NCBI GenBank assembly: GCA_913019905.1
Contig: CAJVZD010000009.1
Location: 88,696 to 152,695 of the forward strand
From: an uncultured Cellvibrionales bacterium
GTDB lineage: Bacteria; Pseudomonadota; Gammaproteobacteria; Pseudomonadales; Dasaniaceae
Direction of reading: 5' to 3'
DNA: 64,000 nucleotides
Shown: piece by piece, positions 52,780-61,128 of the stretch
Position numbering within the stretch: the first letter of the stretch is position 1
Layout of the letters: each line of letters opens with the position of its first letter
Translations under genes and position numbers: made by a program
Notes under the pieces: model-generated
What the model was told of the DNA's origin: nothing
Seen by the model: the letters and a program-made list of their open reading frames with translations, nothing else
The model's database searches: none

Positions 52780-54543
52780 ATGGCAATAGCCGGACAAAGC
52801 ATCGCTGCGACAGCGTTATCTACTGCAAGCCAGAATAAAACGATTTCCGATTCTGATAGTTCCAAGTCTACATCGCAAGACGACGGTAATGATTTGAAAA
52901 ACAAAGAGTTTTCAAATGTTCTGGATGGTCAGTCCGAACCTACTGCGCCGTCGAAAACTGGCAAGTCTGAGGTCTCGGTGGATGAACAGACTGTAACAGA
53001 AACCACGATCGAAAACTCTGAAGGACGTCCTGGTGGCAGCGCGGAGCCGATCCTGGTTGTTGGGAAAACTGGCAATCTTTTGCCTGCTATTGGTGTCGAA
53101 TTGCCGGTAGGCGATGCCGGGGAGGCTGGCTCAACTTTGAACGAGAAAGACAGTATTTCCGTGAAAAGATTGCTGACCGCCGAGCAAATAATTATTCCCG
53201 CTGGTGATCATGCCGCTAACTCAGCTACTGCGACCGCGTCGGTCACCATAGACAATAGTAGCGAGGGTTCAGCGTTGGCGCCGGAAGGCAAAGAAAAGGC
53301 CGGTAGCATATTGACGGCGGATCCAAGCTTAAGTGCCGAAAAAGTGATTTCGACAAACCCGCCGGTAACTACTGAATTGCAAGCAGTGTCTAAAGGTGAG
53401 TTGACGGACGTCAATTTGAGTAATGCTACCACAGACGGAAAACCTGTTAATCCGAATCAGGTACCGGACCAATCGTTAGTAACAAATGATCAGTTCAAGT
53501 TGAGTGAAATTTCTCAGAATTTTGTCAAACCGGTCCAAAATAAGGTTGAAGGCAAGGTTGAAGGCAAGGTTGAAAGTAATGTTGAGGGCAGGGCGCAAAG
53601 TATCGTGTCCGAGAGTGAGCTGAATACGTCTGTATTGACCGCTCTAACTAATAAACCAAATGGCGGCAAAGCTGAGGCTATTGCTTTGACAAAACCGATA
53701 GCTCAATCGGATCCCTTTGTTTCAAAGACTTTAGAAACGAGAGGAGGTGTAAATTCGTCAGGCTCTACGGTGCAATCACCGTCGAGCCTGAGCGGTTTAT
53801 CGACAAATTCATCATCAGGCTTGGAAGTTGCGCCGGCGCTTAAAGCGTCAGAACTGGATGTTAAATCTATGACGCCAATAAACTCGTCAACCACGAGTTT
53901 TACTGCGCAACTGGCAGTGCAAGTTCAGTTGAAAGCTCAATTGGAGGCGGCCGGGAAAAACGTCGAAGGTAAGGTGGCCGGGGCTTCAACAGCAGCACTC
54001 GCGGAAACTGTCAGTTCTCAATCATCAACGAGTACGTATACTGCGTTGTCCGATTTGTCGACAGCTTATAAGCAGCCTCAAAACGTATCTGCACAGGTTT
54101 CAGTTCCAATTGAAGTCGGGAAACCAGGATGGAGTGATGGCGTAATGGCAAAGGTCATGTGGATGAGCTCACAACAAATTAGTAAAGCTGAAATAGCACT
54201 TGATCCTCCTGAATTAGGCCCTCTTCAAGTCAGAATATCTACTCAGGCAGATCAGACTAGCGTGGTTTTTACCAGCAGTCATGGGGCAGTTCGCGAAGCT
54301 CTCGACTTGGGGTTGCCGAGATTACGTGAAATGATGGAAAACCAAGGTTTAGACTTGTCTGACGTCGATGTTTCTGATCAACGCAGCTTTGGTACCGAAT
54401 CTCAGGGTGAAGATTCTGCGGAGGAGGGTATGTTATCCCAGCGCGGAGATACTGAAGCAGATGAATCGGGTGAAAATAGCGCGGAAGTTACTGGTAATAT
54501 CGTAAATAATGCTAGTCTTTGCCTAGTTGACCATTACGTCTAG
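52780..54543 (+). CDS. fliK: Flagellar hook-length control protein FliK
   Basis: FliK measures hook length and triggers the FlhB substrate switch. The 587-residue protein has a long, low-complexity N-terminal ruler rich in Ser, Thr, Glu and Gln, and the conserved C-terminal domain: MWMSSQQISKAEIALDPPEL, GPLQVRISTQADQTSVVFTS, VREALDLGLPRLREMM. The ruler contains four 12-bp repeats (53542-53589) coding KVEG-type tetrapeptides. AGGAG precedes the ATG. Length variation is expected in this family. Confidence 0.93.
   Translation: MAIAGQSIAATALSTASQNKTISDSDSSKSTSQDDGNDLKNKEFSNVLDGQSEPTAPSKTGKSEVSVDEQTVTETTIENSEGRPGGSAEPILVVGKTGNLLPAIGVELPVGDAGEAGSTLNEKDSISVKRLLTAEQIIIPAGDHAANSATATASVTIDNSSEGSALAPEGKEKAGSILTADPSLSAEKVISTNPPVTTELQAVSKGELTDVNLSNATTDGKPVNPNQVPDQSLVTNDQFKLSEISQNFVKPVQNKVEGKVEGKVESNVEGRAQSIVSESELNTSVLTALTNKPNGGKAEAIALTKPIAQSDPFVSKTLETRGGVNSSGSTVQSPSSLSGLSTNSSSGLEVAPALKASELDVKSMTPINSSTTSFTAQLAVQVQLKAQLEAAGKNVEGKVAGASTAALAETVSSQSSTSTYTALSDLSTAYKQPQNVSAQVSVPIEVGKPGWSDGVMAKVMWMSSQQISKAEIALDPPELGPLQVRISTQADQTSVVFTSSHGAVREALDLGLPRLREMMENQGLDLSDVDVSDQRSFGTESQGEDSAEEGMLSQRGDTEADESGENSAEVTGNIVNNASLCLVDHYV
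53542..53589. repeat. Four 12-bp tandem repeats inside fliK
   Basis: AAGGTTGAAGGC occurs twice perfectly (53542, 53554), then AAGGTTGAAAGT (53566) and AATGTTGAGGGC (53578). They code KVEG, KVEG, KVES, NVEG in frame, so copy changes would lengthen the ruler region by 4 residues each. Confidence 0.95.
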
Positions 54544-54697
54544 CCATTTCACAATGTAGCACCAGCAGTCAAATAGCGTCGTATTCGTGGATCCTAGGCA
54601 AGTTCGCGAATACTTAATATTTGCTTGGGATGTTGCGGCGGTAAGTTGTATGTACCGATTAATAGATAAGCAATATCCATAACTATCTCACTATATC

Positions 54698-54739
54698 CTT
54701 CGATTTATGGCCTTCAATTTACGGCGTTCATTTTAGTTC
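54698..54739. repeat. 14-bp tandem repeat in the fliK-fliL spacer
   Basis: CTTCGATTTATGGC (54698), CTTCAATTTACGGC (54712) and GTTCATTTTAGTTC (54726) follow at an exact 14-base period with growing decay. Confidence 0.75.
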
Positions 54740-54898
54740 TAGCGTGAAGCGGTGGTCGTGAGTTCGGCCGCTCTCTGTTCCTGGTTTTACTATTTATAAT
54801 CTTCTTTAGTTTTAAGTCTTCAGTCAGTGACAAAGCATTGTTGTCTGCTGCTATCTCTTGTAATCTGTAACTGATATTGAAAAATGAAATGTTACAGC

Positions 54899-54914
54899 TG
54901 GCATAACTATTGCT
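54899..54914 (+). promoter_or_regulatory. Consensus sigma-54 promoter of the fliLMNOPQR operon
   Basis: TGGCATAACTATTGCT matches TGGCAY-N5-TTGCW at every fixed position. The expected start near 54926 is about 30 bases before fliL. Confidence 0.88.
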
Positions 54915-54954
54915 CGTTGTGATTAAAGCCGCAATATAATGACGGGATTTTGGC

Positions 54955-55500
54955 ATGGCAGACGATATAGACGATAACGATGACAATGAAAACGATAAGG
55001 GTAGTAGCGAATCGTCTGGCGGAGGGAAAAAAAAGCTGATCATTATCGTCGTTGTGGCTTTGTTGGCAATTGGCGGGGCTGTAGGGGGAACTCTGTTTAT
55101 GCTGGGTTTTTTTGACAGTGATGGCACGGCTGAAGAAGCTGCAGAGGAAGTTGTAGACGAAAATGTGGTAGAGAAACCTGCCCCAGCGATTTATTTTCCG
55201 ATCAAGCCTTCGTTCATAGTCAATTTCCAGTCGCGTGGACGACAGCGGTATCTGCAAACAGATGTAATACTGATGACGCGAGACCCGGCTATGTTTACTG
55301 GGCTTCAGGAACATTTGCCGCTGATTAAAAATCGTCTGGTCATGTTGTTTGGGGGTGAAGTTTACGAGGAGTTGCAGACGGACGAGGGTCGAGAGTTGCT
55401 GAGGCAAAAAGCCTTGGAAGCGGTAAAAGAAATTACGGAGCAAGAGTTAGGTAAGTCGGATATTGAACAAATATTATTCACTAATTTTGTTATGCAATAG
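54955..55500 (+). CDS. fliL: Flagellar basal body-associated protein FliL
   Basis: FliL is a single-span inner-membrane protein that surrounds and supports the stators. The 181-residue protein has an acidic cytoplasmic start, one membrane segment (about 25-50, KLIIIVVVALLAIGGAVGG), an acidic linker and a periplasmic domain (FIVNFQSRGRQRYLQTDVIL, HLPLIKNRLVMLFGG, VLFTNFVMQ-like end ILFTNFVMQ). It heads the second large flagellar unit behind a consensus sigma-54 promoter. Confidence 0.95.
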   Translation: MADDIDDNDDNENDKGSSESSGGGKKKLIIIVVVALLAIGGAVGGTLFMLGFFDSDGTAEEAAEEVVDENVVEKPAPAIYFPIKPSFIVNFQSRGRQRYLQTDVILMTRDPAMFTGLQEHLPLIKNRLVMLFGGEVYEELQTDEGRELLRQKALEAVKEITEQELGKSDIEQILFTNFVMQ

Positions 55501-55538
55501 CGCAGTATTTTCGTCGATTGTTTAATTAGAGGTTTACA

Positions 55539-56501
55539 TTGCAGGATTTACTATCTCAAGAAGAAATTGATGCCTTACTTCATGGTGTTGATGATGGCGA
55601 CGTAGAAACCGAGTCTGATGAAGAAGAAGGTTCCGCGAGAATCTATGATCTTACCAGCCAGGATCGTATTGTTCGTGGTCGAATGCCGACTCTTGAAATG
55701 GTTAATGAACGTTTTGCCCGCTACACGCGGATCAGTTTGTTTAATCTGTTGAGAAGAACGGCTGATGTCGCAGTGGGGGGCATTCAGATTCAAAAATTTG
55801 GAGAATATGTTCACACTCTTTATGTTCCCACGAGTCTGAATATGGTGAAATTGCGTCCCTTGCGCGGAACTGGGTTGGTGATTCTCGATGCAAAGCTGGT
55901 GTTTAAACTCGTAGACAATTTTTTTGGCGGTGATGGTCGCCATGCAAAAATAGAGGGACGTGAATTCACCCCTACCGAATTGCGAGTGGTAGAAATGGTG
56001 TTACGAGATGCGTTTGCGGATCTCAGGGAGGCGTGGAAGGCCATTTTACCTATAGAGTTCGAATTTGTTAATGCTGAAGTGAATCCTTCGATGGCAAACA
56101 TTGTCAGCCCGAGTGAAGTCGTTGTGGTGAGTACATTTCACGTCGAGCTTGATGGTGGGGGTGGTGATATGCATATTACATTGCCTTATTCAATGATCGA
56201 GCCGATTCGCGAAACCCTCGACGCGGGTCTACAAACAGACGTTGACGATGTAGACGACCGCTGGGTGAGATCGCTGCGGGAAGATATAATGGGCGCCACT
56301 GTTGAGATTGGTTGTACGGTAGCCGAGAAAGAAGTACCCCTGAAAGATATTATTGATATGCAAAAAGGCGATGTAATCCCGATTGATATCCCTGATAAAT
56401 TGGTGCTCACTGCAAATAATGTTCCCGTACTCCATACCAAGCTGGGGACTTCAAAGGGAAATTTGGCATTGCAAGTCATTGAGAAAGTAAAACGCGATTA
56501 G
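55539..56501 (+). CDS. fliM: Flagellar motor switch protein FliM
   Basis: FliM is the C-ring protein that binds CheY-P. The 320-residue protein starts with the CheY-binding peptide DLLSQEEIDALLHGV, followed by the CheC-like middle domain (VNERFARYTRISLFNLLRR, FFGGDGRHAKIEGREFTPTE partly) and the C-terminal SpoA domain (VPLKDIIDMQKGDVIPIDIP). The start codon is TTG 55539 behind AGAGG (55527-55531). It lies 38 bases after fliL. Confidence 0.97.
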   Translation: MQDLLSQEEIDALLHGVDDGDVETESDEEEGSARIYDLTSQDRIVRGRMPTLEMVNERFARYTRISLFNLLRRTADVAVGGIQIQKFGEYVHTLYVPTSLNMVKLRPLRGTGLVILDAKLVFKLVDNFFGGDGRHAKIEGREFTPTELRVVEMVLRDAFADLREAWKAILPIEFEFVNAEVNPSMANIVSPSEVVVVSTFHVELDGGGGDMHITLPYSMIEPIRETLDAGLQTDVDDVDDRWVRSLREDIMGATVEIGCTVAEKEVPLKDIIDMQKGDVIPIDIPDKLVLTANNVPVLHTKLGTSKGNLALQVIEKVKRD

Positions 56502-56599
56502 CATCGCATCGCATTGTTCATAATTACGAGAATGTATTTTTACGGCGTTTTGGATATTTGGGCCGTAAATAGAGTTGGGTAGAGCAGTAGGAGAAATAA

Positions 56600-57040
56600 A
56601 TGAGTGATGAAGACGTAGATCAAGAAGGCATGGCGGACGAATGGGCTGCCGCAATGGCTGAACAAGATGTGCCGGATTCTGCCCAAGACGACATAGATGC
56701 AGTGTTAGCGGGAGCCAATGATAACGTATCGCCCGCTCCTATGGACGAGTTTTCTCCTACGCTTAATCAGGTCGATGGCGCACCTGACCTCGATGTAATT
56801 ATGGACATTCCAGTCCGGATTTCCATGGAAGTGGGAAATACTGAAATCAGCATTAGAAACTTATTACAATTAAATCAAGGCTCAGTAATCGAAATGGATC
56901 GCTTAGCTGGAGAACCACTCGATGTGCTGGTGAATGGTACTTTAATCGCCCATGGCGAAGTAGTGGTTGTAAACGAAAAATTTGGAATTCGCATGACAGA
57001 CGTTATAAGTCCGTCGGAACGCATTAAAAAACTGCGGTAA
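56600..57040 (+). CDS. fliN: Flagellar motor switch protein FliN
   Basis: FliN forms the base of the C ring and docks FliH. The 146-residue protein has an acidic, variable N-terminal half and the conserved SpoA domain at the C-terminus: VIMDIPVRISMEVGNTEISI, LLQLNQGSVIEMDRLAGEPL, GEVVVVNEKFGIRMTDV. AGGAG precedes the ATG. fliO follows after 5 bases. Confidence 0.97.
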   Translation: MSDEDVDQEGMADEWAAAMAEQDVPDSAQDDIDAVLAGANDNVSPAPMDEFSPTLNQVDGAPDLDVIMDIPVRISMEVGNTEISIRNLLQLNQGSVIEMDRLAGEPLDVLVNGTLIAHGEVVVVNEKFGIRMTDVISPSERIKKLR

Positions 57041-57045
57041 ATGAT

Positions 57046-57702
57046 ATGTCTTACCGAATAGTTTTGTTGCTCTCATTGGCCTGTATCAGTAGCTTCGTAT
57101 TTTCCTCTGAAAATACATTGGTAGTTGATCTTAATGACACTGCCCCTGCTTCTGCAGGAGATAGCAGCAGTAGTTTGGATGTATCGGAAAGCAACAAAAA
57201 AAATAGTAATATCGTGAATTCTTCAACGTCTGCAGGGACTCCCTTACCGCCAAAATCAGCGTCGCCGCAAGTTGGGTCGGGTATTCTAACGGCGGACCCT
57301 TATTCAGTGGTAGTCGGATTATTGCTGGTATTAGCTCTGATTTTTGGTTTGGCTTGGCTCGTACGAAAAATGGGTCCCGGTGTGTTAGCTGGTGGCCAAT
57401 CGATGAAAATTATTAGCGCGCTCGCCGTGGGGCCTCGTGAAAAAGTGTTACTTGTCGATATAGGTGGGCAGCAAATACTATTAGGTGTTGCGCCCGGAAG
57501 AGTTTCTCACTTGCGGGATTTTGAGCAGCCGATTATAAGCGAACCAAGTACTGCTGGCGGAGAGTTTTCCGCAAGACTACGATATTTGTTACAGCAGGGC
57601 AAAACAACACCGGCAATCAACGAGTCTGAAGACAGTGCTGATATCTCGAAAGCAGGGGATAAGCCAGATTCTAATGCTGCTGAGCGTGGTGGGGAAAGAT
57701 GA
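57046..57702 (+). CDS. fliO: Flagellar biosynthesis protein FliO
   Basis: FliO stabilises FliP during assembly of the export gate. The 218-residue protein has a signal-like N-terminus ([17 protein letters not shown]), a low-complexity Ser/Pro-rich stretch, one membrane segment ([19 protein letters not shown]) followed by RKMG, and the FliO domain ([36 protein letters not shown]). The stop overlaps the fliP start by four bases (ATGA). The soluble C-terminal tail is poorly conserved. Confidence 0.92.
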   Translation: MSYRIVLLLSLACISSFVFSSENTLVVDLNDTAPASAGDSSSSLDVSESNKKNSNIVNSSTSAGTPLPPKSASPQVGSGILTADPYSVVVGLLLVLALIFGLAWLVRKMGPGVLAGGQSMKIISALAVGPREKVLLVDIGGQQILLGVAPGRVSHLRDFEQPIISEPSTAGGEFSARLRYLLQQGKTTPAINESEDSADISKAGDKPDSNAAERGGER

Positions 57703-58556
57703 TCTTTGTGCTCAGTCCGCCTCGCGTATCCTTGCGAATTCATTTCATAATAATGACGTTTTTCGTTTCGCTGGCGCTCTTTTCTTCAAACATTGTCTTT
57801 GCTCAGGACCAAACTACTTCTCCCAGTTCCATTAGTAACGCGGTAAATAGCTTGACGCAATCAGCGACTCAGGCGGGCCCCGGCATTCCGGCAATGACAG
57901 TGACTACTAATGCGAGTGGAGGTCAGGACTATACCGTAACGATACAGATATTAGCGCTTATGACGGTGCTAACTTTGCTGCCGTCTTTTCTTATAATGAT
58001 GACATCGTTTACGCGGATTATTATTGTCTTCGCTATTTTACGGCAAGCTCTAGGTTTGCAGTCGACGCCTTCCAATCAGATTATATTGGGTCTCTCGGTA
58101 TTTCTAACGATATTTATTATGATGCCAGTTTTTGAGAAGGTTAATGAAGAGGCAATTCAGCCATATCTCAACGAAGGTATGGAGTTCGTTCCGGCTATAG
58201 AGTTGGCATCCAGACCATTCCATACGTTTATGTTAGCGCAAACCCGAGACTCCGATCTTCAGTTGTTCATGCGTATCTCGAATACAGAGAGCATCGCAAC
58301 ACCCGAGGAAACACCGTTTTTTGTGTTGGCCCCCGCTTTTTTGACCAGTGAGCTAAAGACAGCTTTTCAAATCGGCTTTATTTTGTTTATCCCGTTTCTG
58401 GTGATCGACATGGTGGTCGCTAGTGTGCTGATGGCAATGGGTATGATGATGTTATCTCCGATTATTATTTCCTTGCCCTTTAAAATTATGATTTTTGTTT
58501 TAGCAGACGGGTGGGCTTTGGTGATTGGAACTTTGGCCGCAAGTTACGGTTATTGA
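57699..58556 (+). CDS. fliP: Flagellar export gate protein FliP
   Basis: FliP forms the pentameric core of the export gate with FliQ and FliR. The 285-residue precursor has a cleavable signal peptide (cut near FAQDQ, about residue 36) and four membrane segments. Signatures: [59 protein letters not shown] and [19 protein letters not shown]. Translation is coupled to fliO. fliQ follows after 10 bases. Confidence 0.97.
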   Translation: MIFVLSPPRVSLRIHFIIMTFFVSLALFSSNIVFAQDQTTSPSSISNAVNSLTQSATQAGPGIPAMTVTTNASGGQDYTVTIQILALMTVLTLLPSFLIMMTSFTRIIIVFAILRQALGLQSTPSNQIILGLSVFLTIFIMMPVFEKVNEEAIQPYLNEGMEFVPAIELASRPFHTFMLAQTRDSDLQLFMRISNTESIATPEETPFFVLAPAFLTSELKTAFQIGFILFIPFLVIDMVVASVLMAMGMMMLSPIIISLPFKIMIFVLADGWALVIGTLAASYGY

Positions 58557-58566
58557 CGGTATCTAA

Positions 58567-58836
58567 ATGACAGCCAATATAGCAATTGATCTTTTTCGCG
58601 AAGCCATCATGCTGGTTATTATGCTTGTCAGTATTATGGTCGTTCCTGCTCTAGTGGTAGGTTTGATCATCAGTATGTTTCAAGCCGCGACCCAAATAAA
58701 CGAGCAAACACTTAGTTTTTTGCCGAGGCTTATTACTACGTTAACAATGTTAATGCTTGCGGGCCCCTTTTTGCTGAGTGAAATTCTCGAGTTTATCCGG
58801 CGCCTTGCTGCGAGCGTCCCCATCTTGATCGGCTAG
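58567..58836 (+). CDS. fliQ: Flagellar export gate protein FliQ
   Basis: FliQ is a small gate subunit with two membrane segments that wraps around FliP/FliR. The 89-residue protein has LFREAIMLVIMLVSIMVVPA, the conserved LIISMFQAATQINEQTLSFL and LTMLMLAGPFLLSEILEF. The size is normal, and it lies in the standard PQR order. Confidence 0.96.
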   Translation: MTANIAIDLFREAIMLVIMLVSIMVVPALVVGLIISMFQAATQINEQTLSFLPRLITTLTMLMLAGPFLLSEILEFIRRLAASVPILIG

Positions 58837-58856
58837 GTCAGATTTGTAGATTAACC

Positions 58857-59651
58857 TTGGATGGAAATAATTTGCTTGAGATAGATGCTTCGATAATAGG
58901 CGGTTGGTTAGGTTCAATGATGTGGCCGTTCTTCCGCATCGGGGGGTTTTTGTTAGCGGCGCCGATCTTAGGTACTCAGCTTGTCCCCGCTCGAATTAGA
59001 ATCTCCTTAGCCTTATTGTTTACCTTAGCAGTGCGCCCGGTTTTACCGCCGATGCCGGAGATTGATCCGTTATCCCTTGCGTCGGTAGTGATGATTTTCC
59101 AGCAAGTATTAATTGGAATTGCTTTAGGCTTTTCCTTGCAGCTGCTGTTACAGCTATTCGTGGTTGCGGGGCAGGTTATTGCGATGCAGATGGGTCTGGG
59201 TTTTGCTCAAATGGTTGACCCTACCAATGGAGTATCGGTAACAGTCGTTAGCCAATTTCATTTAATGTTAGTGTATCTGCTTTTTTTGGCGATGAATGGG
59301 CATTTGGCGATGATAGAAGTCTTCTTGGAGAGTTTTCACACGCTGCCTATTGGTACTGGTTTTTTTTCCAATGCCGCATTGTGGAAGTTGGCTGGCTGGG
59401 CGGCATGGATGTTTAGCAGCGCTATAGTTATGGCTCTGCCGGCATTGACTTCCTTACTGATCATAAATTTTTCTTTAGGTGTTGTTACCAGGGCTGCACC
59501 GCAGCTCAACATTTTTGCAGTGGGTTTTCCGTTTATGCTGGTTATTGGTCTCGGTATAATCTGGTCTACTCTCGGCGGTTATCTTCCCTTGTTTGATAGA
59601 TTCACCAGGCAGGCATTGGATATGATTGCGTTTATGGCACAAGTTAATTAG
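58857..59651 (+). CDS. fliR: Flagellar export gate protein FliR
   Basis: FliR completes the FliPQR gate helix. The 264-residue protein has about six membrane segments and the motifs MMWPFFRIGGFLLAAPILGT, LVPARIRISLALLFTLAV, GFAQMVDPTNGVSVTVVSQF and FPFMLVIGLGIIWSTLGGYL. The start is TTG 58857 with a weak ribosome binding site; its N-terminus aligns with Pseudomonas FliR. A 156-base gap with a sigma-54 promoter precedes flhB. Confidence 0.95.
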   Translation: MDGNNLLEIDASIIGGWLGSMMWPFFRIGGFLLAAPILGTQLVPARIRISLALLFTLAVRPVLPPMPEIDPLSLASVVMIFQQVLIGIALGFSLQLLLQLFVVAGQVIAMQMGLGFAQMVDPTNGVSVTVVSQFHLMLVYLLFLAMNGHLAMIEVFLESFHTLPIGTGFFSNAALWKLAGWAAWMFSSAIVMALPALTSLLIINFSLGVVTRAAPQLNIFAVGFPFMLVIGLGIIWSTLGGYLPLFDRFTRQALDMIAFMAQVN

Positions 59652-59711
59652 TCACCTACTCGAAGTGTTCTTACCTCTCCCTCACGACCTTTTAATCTTT
59701 ATAAGGCTTCG

Positions 59712-59727
59712 CGGCACAGCTCTTGCT
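59712..59727 (+). promoter_or_regulatory. Sigma-54 promoter of flhB
   Basis: CGGCACAGCTCTTGCT matches TGGCAY-N5-TTGCW at all fixed bases except the first. It lies about 80 bases before the flhB start. Confidence 0.8.
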
Positions 59728-59807
59728 ACACATAATCTAAGCATTCATTAAGGTCGGTTCCTTGACGCTTGGTGATTTAATGTTCAGCGTTTGTTAGTGA
59801 GTCTACT

Positions 59808-60980
59808 GTGGCCGAAAACGAAAATGGTCAGGAAAAAACGGAAGAGGCAACCCCCAAAAGACTTGAAAAGTCAAAGGAGGACGGCTCGGTTGCCCGATCA
59901 AAAGAGCTGACGACGACATTTGTATTGTTTGGCGGAGTTATCGGCTTGGCTAGTCTGGGTTCCGATATCGGTACAACATTATTAACGCTTATGCGTTTCA
60001 ATTTCACCTTAACACGAGAAGTTATTCTCGATGAACGCATGATGATCAGCCATCTTGGCGACACGGCTTTCACCGCCTTCGAAGCGCTGATACCCTTATT
60101 TTCTATTCTAGTCGCGGCAGCAATGTTGGGTCCCATTGCGCTCGGCGGATGGCTGTTTAGCATAAAAGCGCTCGCTCCTAAAATGAACAAAATGGATCCC
60201 GCCAAGGGATTAAAAAGGATGTTTTCCGCCAACTCGTTAATGGAATTGGTAAAAGCGATGGCTAAATTTGGGTTCGTCGCCAGTGTGGCAGTTTTAATGC
60301 TGTATAACTTTCAACATAGTTTAGTCGCTTTGGCACAATCACCTCTTAAAACAGCGATTTCCGATATGTTTACGATTATAGGATGGTCTGTTTTAGCGGT
60401 TTGCTCGCCTATGATCGTCATTTCAATGATAGATATTCCCTTTCAAATATTTGAGCACAAAAAGAAGTTGAAAATGACCTTGCAAGAAGTGAAGGAAGAA
60501 TTTCGCGATTCGGAGGGTAAGCCCGAAGTAAAAAGCAAGGTGAGGCAGTTGCAGTTTGAGATGGCGCAGCGTCGGATGATGGAGGCCGTGCCGGAAGCGG
60601 ATGTTGTTATTACAAACCCCGAGCATTTCTCGGTTGCTCTGAAATATGATGTTAATGGTAGTGGGGCGCCAATCGTTATTGCCAAAGGCATCGATTTTAT
60701 GGCGATAAAGATTCGGGAGATAGCCAAGGCACACGATGTGATGATATTGCAGTCGCCTCCGTTGGCTAGAGCAATATATTTCACCACCGAGCCTGATCAG
60801 GAAATTCCTAACGCTCTATATTTAGCGGTTGCACAGGTGTTGGCCTATGTCTTTCAATTGCGGGCACACAAGGAGGGGACTACGAAAAAGCCTAAACCAT
60901 TGGGTGCAATTGAAGTTCCGTTGACCTCACAGTATGACACTTCTGGTAAGCCCGTAACTAATTCAAAACCTCAGAGTTGA
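59808..60980 (+). CDS. flhB: Flagellar export switch protein FlhB
   Basis: FlhB changes export specificity from rod/hook to filament proteins after self-cleavage. The 390-residue protein has the basic start ENGQEKTEEATPKRLEKSKE, four membrane segments, the GxxxxMxxxKGLKRMFS-type loop and a cytoplasmic domain with the cleavage site N270-P-E-H273 (TNPEHFSVALKYD). Most FlhB proteins have NPTH; Glu at the third place is a variant, but the cleaved N-P pair and the His are kept. The start codon is GTG 59808. It has its own sigma-54 promoter. Confidence 0.96.
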   Translation: MAENENGQEKTEEATPKRLEKSKEDGSVARSKELTTTFVLFGGVIGLASLGSDIGTTLLTLMRFNFTLTREVILDERMMISHLGDTAFTAFEALIPLFSILVAAAMLGPIALGGWLFSIKALAPKMNKMDPAKGLKRMFSANSLMELVKAMAKFGFVASVAVLMLYNFQHSLVALAQSPLKTAISDMFTIIGWSVLAVCSPMIVISMIDIPFQIFEHKKKLKMTLQEVKEEFRDSEGKPEVKSKVRQLQFEMAQRRMMEAVPEADVVITNPEHFSVALKYDVNGSGAPIVIAKGIDFMAIKIREIAKAHDVMILQSPPLARAIYFTTEPDQEIPNALYLAVAQVLAYVFQLRAHKEGTTKKPKPLGAIEVPLTSQYDTSGKPVTNSKPQS

Positions 60981-60992
60981 TTCTGTAACGAT

Positions 60993-61008
60993 TGGAAGGA
61001 TTCTTGCA
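60993..61008 (+). promoter_or_regulatory. Sigma-54 promoter of flhA
   Basis: TGGAAGGATTCTTGCA has TGG and a perfect TTGCA at the correct spacing; bases 4 and 6 of the -24 box differ from consensus. It lies 121 bases before flhA. Confidence 0.7.
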
Positions 61009-61128
61009 GGTTTGGATTATTGGTTGTATTGCGACAAACAATTGGCATTTTACTGTTTTAGAATGCGGTTTTTCATTTCAAACGGCAGGTTTTAACATTT
61101 CTATATTTAATTTTAGTAGTGAGACTAA

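Larger units (their letters stand above)
54544..54954. other. Intergenic spacer fliK-fliL
   Basis: This 411-base spacer holds a 14-bp tandem repeat and the fliL sigma-54 promoter. No terminator for fliK is clear and I see no gene on either strand. Confidence 0.6.

Noticed and set aside
54907..55443. Open frame antisense to fliL
   Set aside because: FliL is certain on the other strand; the antisense frame has no recognisable motif.
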